Source of the DNA: Bedellia somnulentella
Taxonomy: Eukaryota; Arthropoda; Insecta; Lepidoptera; Bedelliidae
Reading direction: 5' to 3'
Assembly: GCA_963576735.1 (NCBI GenBank)
Contig: OY755183.1
Location: forward strand, 18,061,213 to 18,125,212
Length of the DNA: 64,000 nucleotides
The position numbers and the translations under genes are program-made. The notes beneath the pieces were generated by a model that saw nothing but the letters and a program-made list of their open reading frames with translations, had not been told where the DNA came from and ran no database searches. Below, in pieces: positions 43,681-55,800 of this stretch. Within the stretch, counting starts at the first letter, position 1. Every line of letters starts with the position of its first letter.

Positions 43681-43954
43681 TACCGCATTACCCTTTTTTA
43701 CTCTTCTTTCAATGTCTTCAATGTTCACTCACACAGTTATAATATGTTATTTAGAATATAAAGGTTCTCGAATTCTCTTAATTTTATTGTCCTTTTATTC
43801 AAAGTTTTGTAGACATCTTGATTAATTAATTAATTATTATTAGCTTCGCGAAAAAGGACAGTAAGCTTTCATTTGTTGCCTAGATCAGTAAATAAAGGTA
43901 TTAAATGTAAGGTGTTTCTTAGCGTTTTACCTACCTACAAACCTAGCTATCTAT

Positions 43955-44095
43955 TCATTCGGCTATAAATCCCAAAAAGGAAAAGCTAGCTTTAGAATTA
44001 GAAATTCCTCAGCTACTATTGGAAGTTAAGTGGTGAAAAAGGCTGTAAACTAATAAAGAGTGGCTGGGACGGGTCTCCAGTCACATCGCCTAACA
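43955..44095 (-). repeat. SINE-A, degenerate copy
   Basis: cggctataaatccc, aattcctcagctact and gggtctccagtcacatcgcc in the right order. Confidence 0.55.
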
Positions 44096-44231
44096 AACGA
44101 CTAACTTAAAGTCGTTATAAACATGGTAGTTTCTTACGACATCCACGAGGAGAACAGAAATAGGTAAGTGCTTTTCCAAACGGATACCTCACAACTATCG
44201 TTTCAATTTATTTGGTATTACATAAACGTAA

Positions 44232-44594
44232 AACATAACATAAACGTTCACGCCGTTTATCCCCGAAGGGGTTGGCAGAGGTATCAATACTTCTGAACTC
44301 ACATGGCAGCGCCATCTAGTGTCCAGAGAAGGTACCCACGTTTTGCTTAGACAGTGTACTCACGTGATAGGGGGCAGGCCTATCGCCGTTTTATACGAAT
44401 ACACTGTCACATGACTAAGTACAACTCAGCCATGTGGGTTTCCTCACGATGTTTTCCCTCACCGTTAACAACCATGATAAATTAACCACACATATGACTT
44501 TAGAAAAGACAAATTGGTGTAGGCCCGACCCAGGATTGGAACTCACACCCTTCTGTTTTCGGGCGGGTGTTCTATCCACTGGACTATCATGTCG
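44232..44594 (-). repeat. SINE-C, antisense full-length copy
   Basis: The minus strand begins cgacatgatagtccagtgga (tRNA-like head, B-box-like gagttccaatcc) and ends cggcgtgaacgtttatgtta. It forms a long inverted pair with 44758-45126. Confidence 0.8.
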
Positions 44595-44634
44595 TCATTT
44601 GGTATTCTTTTAACTTTTATAAAACAGTCCAGAA

Positions 44635-45148
44635 GGGCAAGCACGAGCGGTGTTTAAACTAGTTATCGTGTGCGATAAAGCAGCCATCTCTTACGCACTT
44701 ACTTAGTATCGTATACTGCCATCTCATTCTAACCGTTATTGTGTCGATAAAATAGCGACATGATAGTCCAGTGGGTAAGAACACCCGCCCGAAAAACAGA
44801 AGGGCGTGAGTTCCAATCCTGGGACGGGCCTACACCAATTTGTCTTTTCTAAAGTCATATGTGTGGTTAATTTATCATGGTTGCTAACGGTGAGGGAAAA
44901 CATCGTGAGGAAACCCACATGGCTGAGTTGTACTTAGTCATGTGACAGTGTATTCGTACAAAACGGCGATAGGCCTGCCCCCTATCACGTGAGTACACTG
45001 TCTAAGCAAAACGTGGGTACCTTCTCTGGAAACTAGATGGCGCTTGCCATGTGAGTTCAGGAGTATTGGTACCTCTGCCAACCCCTTCGGGGATAAAACG
45101 GCGTGAACGTTTATGTAACGTTTATGTAAAATAGCGCTCGTGCTTCCC
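44635..45148. mobile_element. MITE-G, split by a SINE-C
   Basis: Inverted ends gggcaagcacgagcg and cgctcgtgcttccc. With the SINE removed it is about 135 bp. A fragment is at 8955-9060. Confidence 0.55.
44758..45126 (+). repeat. SINE-C inserted in MITE-G
   Basis: Flanked by 10-bp taaaatagcg at 44748-44757 and 45127-45136. tRNA-like head (tgatagtccagtgggta), body, and the 3' end accccttcgggg ... gcgtgaacgtttatg. Confidence 0.8.
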
Positions 45149-46031
45149 CTACAGTAATTAATGCTATTGATAATAAATCGAATCCAGCTTGCTCCATTTT
45201 TAAAACATAATAATTTATCGATTGAAATTGGTACGAGATAATTCCAAATAAGTTTATTCAGGGAATATAAAGTCAGATCTTTTGCTTAGTCATTTCCATT
45301 CATACAGTCAAAGTCAAGTCAATAGAGGTGCCGAAACAAAGAAATATTCAAATTCAATTGGAGTCATGTTTTTTTAACAAGTAATTTGTACCCCGACTCG
45401 CGCTTCGCCGATTTTGAAGTACCTATGCCCACAAGCTTACTTAAGGGCTGGATCCGCCACTGTATAGCAATGCTCTTTACAGTTCGTCAACAATAAGTGC
45501 TTTCCTTGGAGGAAGGGAAACTGTTTCATACCAACTAATAAAAACGACAATATTAATTTAATAGCCACCGCTTTAATACACTTACAATAGCTTTATACAC
45601 AATTTTCATACTTTTTTTATTTTATACACATTTAAAGAAAGACAAACATAATGTTTAGGAAATAGTTGCTCGCAAATATGCACATATTTATAATATCACA
45701 ACTTAAAGATAGGCAGAGATCATCTCCATTTTTATGTATTCGTTTTTTTTCTCGAGCTTCAAGATGTTCGACGATAAGCCACACTACAAACTTGATCAGA
45801 ACTATAATTAAACTCAATACTATTACTGCTCAAATAGTTTTTCATACCAACCATATTTGAAAAGGTGAATATATGCAAAAATGGGAAAAACTTTGTTTTT
45901 AGATAAAAAAAACTGTTTTATACATTTAGACGGTTTGGTAGAAGGTTGGACATGGGTGAATCAGATGGGAGGTTTTTACCTGCTACTCATTCATAGTTAT
46001 TAAAGTTAATTTGGACCGATATTTTTGGATC
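45149..46031. other. Intergenic stretch without supported gene
   Basis: AT-rich. A 61-codon minus frame at 45632-45817 begins with a hydrophobic stretch but has no homologue I recognise and no supporting context. Confidence 0.4.
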
Positions 46032-46109
46032 GTACAAAGTGACGATCAATAGTCGCTCAGTCGCTGCCTACCCCAATGGCAAATAATGGCGTGAGTATAT
46101 GTATGTATG
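46032..46109 (+). repeat. RTE 3'-tail fragment
   Basis: gctgcctaccccaatggc followed by ggcgtgagtatatgtatgta, only the last ~80 bp of the LINE. Confidence 0.6.
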
Positions 46110-46430
46110 GATTTTTTAACCCTTTTTAGATAGCTTTATGCATAAATTCAAATACAGTTAAATGTTCAACGCTCTACCAAAGACCCTATATACTGTTACA
46201 AATCAAATTTCATACTATAATGAACGCATTCTAGACGCTGAAACGCTAACAAAGGAAATTAGAATGATACAACTTATGATATCGCATTTTTAAGATCTTT
46301 CATGACAGATATTGCAAGAGATCGAGTATTTGGATTCATCATTTGACTGAAGTATTTATCAAATTAAGCAAGAGTAACCTTAGAACAGTTAAAATATTCC
46401 GAAACGAAAGCACGCTACGGGGTAGGTACG

Positions 46431-46618
46431 CTAGACGTCGCTGGCGAGCTGGTGCAGCGCGTGCCAGGCGTGCGGGCAGTGCAGGAAGTACTTGCGCATG
46501 GCGCGGCGGAACCGCGCGCGGTAGGACGCCGGCGACACCACGGTGGGCTGCCCCGCGCCCAGGTTGCGCTTCACCAGGTGCTCCAGCTTCTTGTCCCACG
46601 TGAACGTGCGGATGTAGT
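46431..46618 (-). CDS. PIKFYVE: PIKfyve last exon
   Basis: Acceptor tgcag (minus) before 46618; stop TAG at 46433-46431. Encodes DYIRTFTWDKKLE, the activation loop and the C-terminal helix (RRAMRKYFLHC). Confidence 0.93.
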
Positions 46619-49600
46619 CTGCAAAACATATTACAATTAACATTTTATCATGTTCTTATTCGTTTATAGACACAGGATAAACATAAACTAGACCAAAAAC
46701 GCGACTGTGCTATACTAGATTTTTTCCATCTGTGCGAACTCAGTCGAAAATCATCGAAACAATTAACAGATGTAGTGAGGGTCGGCAACGGCGTTCGCGC
46801 AGGCCCGTTGTCGATAAGAAAATGAATCAGCGACTATTGTTAATGGCTTATAAAATACTATAATGTATAAATAGTTATATCTAATTGATATTTACAAAAG
46901 TGATTGCTTGGATTTCTAAAATGCCAAAATGACGACTACCAGTGAATGGGCAACAGCATTACACTGGAATTATCAACTTCTTACTGCGATCGCCAACCCG
47001 CATCATGCCAAACGTGGCGATTATGGCATAATCCCCTTAAATGATTTACACGAAAACGAATCGTCCCCAGTCTCCGGCGGCCCCACTGTTCCTGAGTACG
47101 TCAGCGGTCATGGTAACGGTGAGGCAGGGGGTGCTAAGAATCCCCGGCAGAGATCCGGCTGCCACAAACCACGACCTGATGCTGAATCTGGCAACATATA
47201 ATATGCGGACACTACGGACCAACGAGAAGCTCTCTGAATAGAAAAAGTGATAGGCAACTTGCGATGGGACATTATAGGATTATCGGAAGTCCGAAGAGAG
47301 GGCTAGGACATGATAACGCTGAAGTCTGGCAACTTGTTCTATTATCGGGAGGGTGTCCAGCAGTCCCAGGGTGGTGTTGGGTTTATCGTCCCTGGCAAAT
47401 AACATGGAGAAGATCGAAAGTGTATCGACAAGAGTAGCGTATCTAATACTCAGGATAACTAAACGGTATTCGATGAAGGTCATACAGGAATATGCACCGA
47501 CCTCGACACACTTCAACGATGAGGTGGAGAATATGTATGAGGATATATCCCAAACCATGCATTCGTCCAAAACTCACTTCACCATTGTTATGGGGGACTT
47601 TAACGCAATACTCGGCAAACGAGACGGTGATGAGTTGAGAGTAGGGAACTTTGGATTTGGGAGACATAACGCCCGTGGCCATATGCTGGCCGGTTTTATA
47701 GAGAAGGAGAGCCTCTTTTGTATGAACTCTTTCTTTCTTTTTGTATGAACAAAAACAGCGGAAATGGACATGGATGAGTCCTAACGGTGTTACGAAAAAT
47801 GAGATAGATTTTATCATGATGACCAAAAAGCATATCTTCAATGATGTCTCTATTATCAGAGCGGTTAAGACCGGAAGCGATCATCGGAGGCACATTAAAT
47901 ATAAATATAGAGCTCGAACGACGTCGGCTGATGAAGTCTACGCTCCGTCCAAAACCAGTCCAAATCCAAGATCCTGAGACCTTTCAACTCGAACTTCAGA
48001 ACCGTTTCGCATGCCTCGGATATTGCGTGGATGTGTACGATTTCAGTAACAAAATCGTGGAAACTGTTCAACAGGTTGGGTCAAAGTTCTTTGAGACTCA
48101 ACGTGGTAATAAAACCAAACGACTCTCTGACCAAACTCTTCAGCTCATGGAAGAAAGACGAAATTTGATCGTGCAGTCTTCAGACGACGCGGCTAAATAC
48201 CGGCAGCTTAATAGGCAGATTTCAAAGTGTCTCAAACGCGATTTGAGGCGTCATAACACCAAGCGAATCAAAACCTTTATTGAGCAAAACAAGGTCTATC
48301 GGACAGAGCCAGTCAACGAGACTGAAGGCTGATGATGGCAGAATCTTGTCTTCATACATCATACACGTCAGCGCAAAGACCTGCTACTGAACTGGCGAGA
48401 GACCCAAGAGCCAGATGAACCCGACACTATACCGGAGATATCCCGGAAGTCTGCCTCTACGAGATTAATATGGCTCTCAAACAGTTGAAAAATAATAAGG
48501 CAGCGGGTGAGGACGGAATTACGGCAGAGCTTAAGGCGGATGGAAAGCCGATCTTTAAGGCCTTTCAAAAGTTATTTAATACCGTTCTATATATGGGATC
48601 CACGCCTGAGACATGGAACAGGAGCGTGGGGGTGCTTTTCTTTAAGAAGGGTTTGTGGAACAGGAGCGTGGTGTTGCTTTTCTTTAAGAAGGGTGATATA
48701 CTCTTTTGAAGAATTACAGGCCGATATCACTTCTGAGCCACAGACTGATTTCGAGAGTCATTACGAATCGTCTTTCTCGGAGTTTTGTAGACTTTCAGCC
48801 TCCCGAACAAGCCGGTTTCCGAAAAGACTTTGGTACCATAGACCATATCCACACCCTACACCAGATTATACAGAAGACCGAGGAGTATAATCTGCCATTA
48901 TGTTTAGGGCTCGTGGACTATGAAAAAGCCTTCGATTCGATAGAACGATGGGCTACACTTGAATCTTTGCAGAGGTGCCATATTGACTACTAGTGGTGGG
49001 AAACATGGCTTCGTTTTGAAAACAGGCTGTAGACGCTTTGTTATAAATTTATAGCACGGTATTTAAACCGCTATGTTATAACGATATTAAAGGCATGATT
49101 GCCAAATCGCTGTGCTGAATTCGGTATGCAAAGTTTGTTTTGGTATTTATTAAATATTTTTATTCGATAGCATACACGAAAATAAAAGACCAATTTAAAT
49201 ATTTTTCATTTAAAATGACTGATTGTAAAGTTATAATTTTGTAACGATTGTTCAACTTTTGTTCTTAATGACATGCAAATGAAATGAAATGTTTAATAAA
49301 AATTTTGCTGATTGCAATTTTTACTCAGGTGAAATTATTACGATATAACACTATGCAGTTTAGGTATAGTTAGATATATAAGAAAACCAAAGAAATAAGT
49401 GACGGGACACGTGTATACCATATAAGGTTTATTATATTGGTAATAAGAGCATAGAAATATGAGCATCAAATATTTGATGCTACAACTAAACAAACCTATT
49501 ATTTTCGATATTTTATTAATAAACTGCAAAAACGAATGTCTTCGAAATAACATTAAATGTCAAACACTGTTACAGTTCTTTGATAAAAAAAACAGGTCAT

Positions 49601-49826
49601 CATAGCTTTATTTGACTTAATTTATTTATTTATTTATTTATTTATGGAAAACAACAGCTTTTACAAAAAATCATAATATTAAATAAAATGTATACATTTC
49701 GAAGCCTTTAGTTTTCACCAATTTACTAACAAACCTTTTTGGTTTTGTAGAGTTAACTAATGTTTATATACTTAAATAAATGTAAGTAGATATATGTACA
49801 CATAATAATGAAAGTATATAATGTCC

Positions 49827-49863
<37 letters not shown>

Positions 49864-52800
49864 GAAAAAAAATATATGAGATTAATAATAAAATTTATAT
49901 GTAATTTAAATAATATTTCTTATATATATATGAAAATATATACATATATATAATATATATAATGTTATCAGATCCTAACTACACTGAAAATAATGATTAG
50001 CTATGGTTTTTTTCAAATTGGAAGAGCTTATATTAAATAAATCGATTGCCAAATCTTTTTCCTTTACTATTTCATTGAAACTCCTAGCTGCCCTAAGTAA
50101 AAAACTGTTTCGTCGGTAATTGGTCCGCGCGGGTCCCACCGCCAGCGCAGTCTGGTGCCGGGGATGCGCCCCGCGGGGGACGCGCACGTTGATACCGGCG
50201 AGAAGCTCGGGACAGTCTACTTCTGCTCTAGCTATCTTAGCGAGGTAGTCAACATCTGCTATTTTTCGTCTATATTCTAAAGGGAGAAGGTGGTGCCTTT
50301 TGCAGCGATCAAAGTAATTAGAATCATGCACACCGGTTTTGTATTCGAGATACCGAAGGAAACGCTTTTGGATGGACTCAATTCGGGTTATATAATTTTG
50401 GTATTGTGGGTTCCAGACTTGAGATGCATATTCAAGTATACTGCGAATGTAGGTGCAATACAGAATTTTGATGGCTTTAATGTTTTTGAAATATTTACAA
50501 GTCCTAATAAGAAATCCTAGTAATTTAGAAGCTTAAATTCATGAAAAAATTGTTTAAAAACCTAATATCTCGAAATGGTTTTAGAATCAGCATCACTTTT
50601 ATTAAACCTTGCTTTCCGAACTTCCGGTCAGACAGCGGAGCGCTAGGCTAGCTACGTAGCGTCTCACTCTCTCACGCGAGTCACGCGACCGAACAAGCGC
50701 GCGCGTGTGTCGCTTCACCGTTGAGAGAGCGAGGCGCTACAATACAAAGCACGACTCGCGGCACATCTCGACCTCGCAAAATAGCGTTTCGTTGGCAGTA
50801 GGCTTGGGTAGATCCAGCTCCGCGAGGTGATTCGAATCATCAGGTTCAGGCTCAGTTCCGGTACTGAATCCTCTTAACCGGGCCGGACCGCTTATCGAAT
50901 CCGGCTCGGTTAAGAAATTCAGAACTGAATCAAACAACCAAAATTACCACGCTTACTTCGCAGAACGTAACGATTGCTATTGGCATACATTTAAAAATCA
51001 ATTAACTCATATGTATAATGATTCTGTTTGTGTACAGGCTAGGTTCGCTAACATACAAATATTCATATGTAAAAAAATAAATAATATTTAGTAACATCTA
51101 ACAACATCTTATAACAATATCTACACATAGCAAATCAGAAAGTTACACAACATAAAACACTATCGTATTTATAATATCACAATAAACACCATTATTTATG
51201 AAAAGATTGATAAATCTATTAAAAGAAATTTGCAAACAAAGAACACAAAAGGACAACTCTCTTTTTGTCTCTGTCTCCCGAGTTCAAATTGTATTACATT
51301 CTTGTCTCGCTCTCACATTCAGCAAGCAAAGCAAATGTAACGGTAATAATCGAACCGATCCTGAACCTAATGCCTGAGCCGGTTAAGGGAACTCGCACCT
51401 GATAAGAAAGAGTGGGGCCGGTTAGGCCAATCAGGCTCACGCAGAGATTCGAATCATTTGAATTGAATCCACCGAGCCAGACCTACTAGTCTAAGAGCCC
51501 GCGACGGCCAGACCTTAGTTATAGTATAAAGTCTAAAAGTTTCTCTGTGTATGCCCACTATACAGGTAAGAACGATCCCAGGCTATGAAACTTGGGTCGC
51601 CCCGGCTTTGGCAGGTAACAGGTAGTAAAGGTGTGTAAAAATGTATCTCAAATTAGGTATAGTATAAAGCTTAGTTTTCATATATTTTATTAGTGGTGAT
51701 CTTAGAAATCGCCTTGTCCACAACCAGACACTTAGTACAGTTGCAACCCCCTGCCAGACACCCTTAAAGTAGGGTTAATTTTAATGATACTTTAGTTATA
51801 GTATAAAATCTGAATTTTATATATGTTATTTGGAGAACTATAAAATGATGTTTCCTCAGTAGCCAGACAATTTGTATGGTTCCCCTATATTGCCAGACAC
51901 GTTAAAGGTCCATTGTAGGTGCGAGCGCGAGGGGCATATGCGTAATGGGTTGTAGAGTTTTATATGCTGAATTTAAATATTTAATTCAATAAAATTTACA
52001 ATATTTTGCAAACAATTTTTTATATACTACAAGGAGGGAATAATTATTGTGATAGTAAAATATTCAATGAAAAACGAGTTTAATTATAATTATAGCTAGG
52101 GTATACAAAGTAAAAGAATAATATTTTAAACATGTATTAATAATATTATGAAATTTAAAAATCATCATCATCATCCTCATCACTGCTACTTCTGTCTGTC
52201 GATTGGTCGTCGTCAATATCTCCTTCTTCGTCATTTTCTGTAATAATAAAACCAAATTAATATAGTTGCGAATAGTTTTAAATGTTTCTTTAATAATTTA
52301 ACATGATAATTACATACCTGACAAAGTTGTTAAAGAATCACTGACATAATTTGGTAGCTGATCCCCTTCAAACCATTTAAAATGGTATTGGTCATTTTCC
52401 AGTACCCAACCGTTATTTTCAGGTTTGTAAGAAGTTGGATTTTTTCGGTGAGCATTGTTCCAAATTGTACAAATATAATTTGCTCGCAAAAATTGCTGTA
52501 ATAGTTCACTTTTACAAGGTGGTAAACTGCTAGCGTCAAAATTTCGCAATTTTTTTCGATTAAAAGATTCATTCACATCAGAGACTGCATAAGAATTTAT
52601 AAAGATTTGAAGTCTAGCCGCATCAACATCAAAGATATTATGAACTGTGTATATATATTACATATACATTTTTTAATAATATTAAATACGTTTTCTTGTT
52701 CGTCTTTATTTTCAATTAATTCACTGCCACCGAACTTAATGAAAGCTTTCTGGAATTCATTAGATTTTTACAATAGCTTGTAAGGTTTTAATTTTCCTTT

Positions 52801-55800
52801 CCTGAATAATGCAGGGTTATAATCGCACCCTGTTATAGCGTGAAATCCAGGTAAGCTTTGACCAACAGATTCTCCTAATTCTGCATGTATCGTTGTTAGG
52901 TCCACGTACCTTAAGTTGTTTCCAGTTCCCGTCAGCATCCAAACAAACGAATCATTTTTTAGGTGGTGCATATGAGCAAGCATTATAGCAATAATGTCTG
53001 TATCAACACTTCGGTTTACTATATTCGCTGGATAGTCGATATTATTATATTATATTAACTTGGCATTATTTGTCAATTTTAGTACTATAAATATTTTCCA
53101 TCATTTCAATTACACTTGATTAGCCGCCGAATGTTCCTTTTTTTGCCACAGTGCGCGCTGTGATCGATTCGTGTTCCCCCACCTCCTACTTTGCACCTAG
53201 CGAATAGACCTTTAACGTGTCTGGCAATATAGGGGAACCATACAAATTGTCTGGCTACTGAGGAAACATCATTTTATAGTTCTCCAAATAACATATATAA
53301 AATTCAGATTTTATACTATAACTAAAGTATCATTAAAATTACGAGGGCTGCTATTTATGTATCCGGAACTGGCCACTTACAGAACAATAATTTAAAAAGT
53401 AATTACATCATTTAAAAATAGAACTCTTTAGCTTTAGAATACATTTATTTTTATGTGACTGTCAATTGTTTTCACATCGTAGCGTCATTTTGAAAATTGC
53501 GTGTCTTCACCACCATGGATTTAACTCGTGAACATTTTCGTGCCATGATTTTTTACGATTTTCGGCGTGGTCTAACTCAAAAACAGTGCATCGATCAGCT
53601 TACTTCGACTTTTGGGGATGAAGCACCCTCAAAGACCACTGTGTATCACTGGTTTAGCGAGTTTAATCGTGGACGATCTAAGCTTACTGATGAAATTAAA
53701 GAAGGTCGCCCTAAAACGGTCGTTGTACCTCAAAACATCGATGCTGTCCGGGAACTAATAACTCAAGATCGTCATGTTACATATCGTGAGATAGAGGCAT
53801 CTCTGGGCATTAGTATGACGAGCATACATAAGATACTTCATGAACATTTAGCTGTAAAAAAAATTTGCTCCCGTTGGATTCCGCACAACTTGAGTATTGA
53901 TCAAAAACAGGCTCGTGTCGATTGGTGCAAAGAAATGTTAAAAAAATACAACCGTGGTGCGTCAAAAGCTGTTTATAATATCTACACAGGTGACGAATCT
54001 TGGATCTACGCTTACGACCCCGAAACTAAGCAGCAGTCCACGGTGTGGGTGTTCCAAGATGAGCCGAACCCAACAAAAGTTATTCGTGCAAAAAGCACAT
54101 TGAAGCAAATGGTCGCTTGTTTTTTTGGTATAAATGGCCATGTAGCTACAGTGCCTTTAGAGAATCGTAAAACTGTTAATTCGGAGTGGTATACGACCAT
54201 TTGTTTGCCGGAAGTCTTTGAACAAATAAGAAAGACTAACCGACAACGTAGAATCATTCTGCATCACGACAATGCTAGCTGTCACAGGTCGGCCGTCACA
54301 ACTCAGTTTTTAGAAGCTCAAAAGATCGAATTGACAGGTCATCCGCCGTACAGCCCTGATTTGGCACCCAATGATTTTTATTTATTTCCAAATGTGAAGA
54401 AAAAATTACGTGGTCAACGTTTTTCGAGCCGCGAAGAGGCAGTCGATGCGTTCAAAATGCACGTTTTGGAGATACCTCAGTCTGAGTGGAAAAAGTGCTA
54501 TGAAAATTGGTTTCAACGCATGCAAAAGTGTATAGATCTGAGCGGCGAATATTTTGAGAAGCAATAAAACCATATTAATTGATATATGTTTGTTTCTTTT
54601 TTTTATTCCGGATACATAAATAGCAGCCCTCGTAACCCTACTTTAAGGGTGTCTGGTAGGGGGTTGCAACTGTACTAAGTGTCTGGCTGTGGACGAGGCG
54701 ATTTCTAAGATCACCACTAATAAAATATATGAAAACTAAGCTTTATACTATACCTAATTTGAGATACATTTTTACACACCTTTACTACCTGTTACCTGCC
54801 AAAGCCGGGGCGACCCAAGTTTCATAGCCTGGGATCGTTCTTACCTGTATAGTGGGCATACACAGAGAAACTTTTAGACTTTATACTATAACTAAGGTCT
54901 GGCCGTCGCGGGCTCTTGCTCTATACACACGGCTAGCTGGCAGTAGCGTCGTGGCAACGGCCGCGGGAGACGCTGGCCAGTTCCGCGAGCTAGGATCGCG
55001 AGTGCGTTCTGCGCGTCGCGTTGTAACTATAGCGGCATTTGCGTGTTTATTAAGCGCAAGCTATTCGTTGCGAACAAATCGGGCGCTTTGTTTTTCAGCT
55101 TTACGTTACATTAACCTCCACCATTGACTACAGGTACATCGAGGTGTTAAAGAGTTTGTATGAAAACGCTACTAGGTTGGTCCGACTTCAGGACCAAATC
55201 ACGTATCCTATCCAATCGCAGTGAGGAGTGAGACAGGGAGATGTGATTTCTCAAAAACTGTTCACTGCTGCATCAAAAGATGTCTTTAAGCTTCTGGACT
55301 GGGAAGGACTCGGGATCAACATCAACGGCGAGTACATCACGCATCTTCGATTTGCTGATGATATTGTAGTTATGGCTGAAACCACGGAGGATTTGAGCAA
55401 AATGCTCAATGATCTCAGTAGAGTGTCTGAGAGAGTGGGTCTTAAGATGAACATGGATAAGACGAAAATCATGTCGAATATTCATGTTGTACCCACTCCC
55501 GTTGAACTTGGAGACTCTCCGCTCAAAATTGTTGAACAATATATATCAATATATATACCTGGGACTAACAATTCGGTTAGGTAGAGCCAACTTCGAAAAT
55601 AAGGTCAACCGGCGAACCCAGCTCGACTGGGCAGCGTTCGGGAAGTCTAAAGACAAAGGTCTTTGACCAATGTGTGTTGCCAGTCATGACCTACGGCACA
55701 GAGACGTGGCCTCTAACAATGGGCCTTATAAGAAGGCTCCGAGTCACCCAAAGGGCTAACCTCGTATTGACATAAGGTATGGTCATCCCTACGCTTAAAC

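Larger units (their letters stand above)
51493..54917. mobile_element. DNA element with 418-bp terminal inverted repeats
   Basis: 51493-51910 pairs with 53207-54917 once the mariner (53342-54632) is removed. The outermost bases are aagagcccgcgacggccaga. The internal 1.3 kb carries exons of an unassigned protein on the minus strand. No clear target duplication. Long TIRs recall MULE, Kolobok or Academ-type elements, but the class cannot be fixed by eye. Confidence 0.75.
48991..55122. mobile_element. 6.1-kb compound insertion inside the RTE LINE
   Basis: attgactac occurs at 48982-48990 and 55123-55131, and the RTE coding sequence continues across (HIDY, then RYIEVLKSLYENATRL). Inside: unassigned DNA (48991-49950, with attt and (ta)n microsatellites), a LINE fragment, an inverted-end element, a long-TIR element and a mariner. 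Which component made the 9-bp duplication is unclear; the termini tagtggtggg and cctccacc only partly pair. Confidence 0.65.

Noticed and set aside
45632..45817. Small membrane protein ORF on the minus strand
   Set aside because: A hydrophobic start is seen, but there is no homology, no conserved context and the length is expected by chance in AT-rich DNA.
46343..46640. Plus-strand GC-rich ORFs at the PIKfyve last exon
   Set aside because: Antisense shadows of the exon, which has strong PIP-kinase similarity on the minus strand.
54852..55127. 91-codon ORF beside the long-TIR element
   Set aside because: Begins inside the TIR and runs through GC-rich unassigned repeat DNA; no motif.
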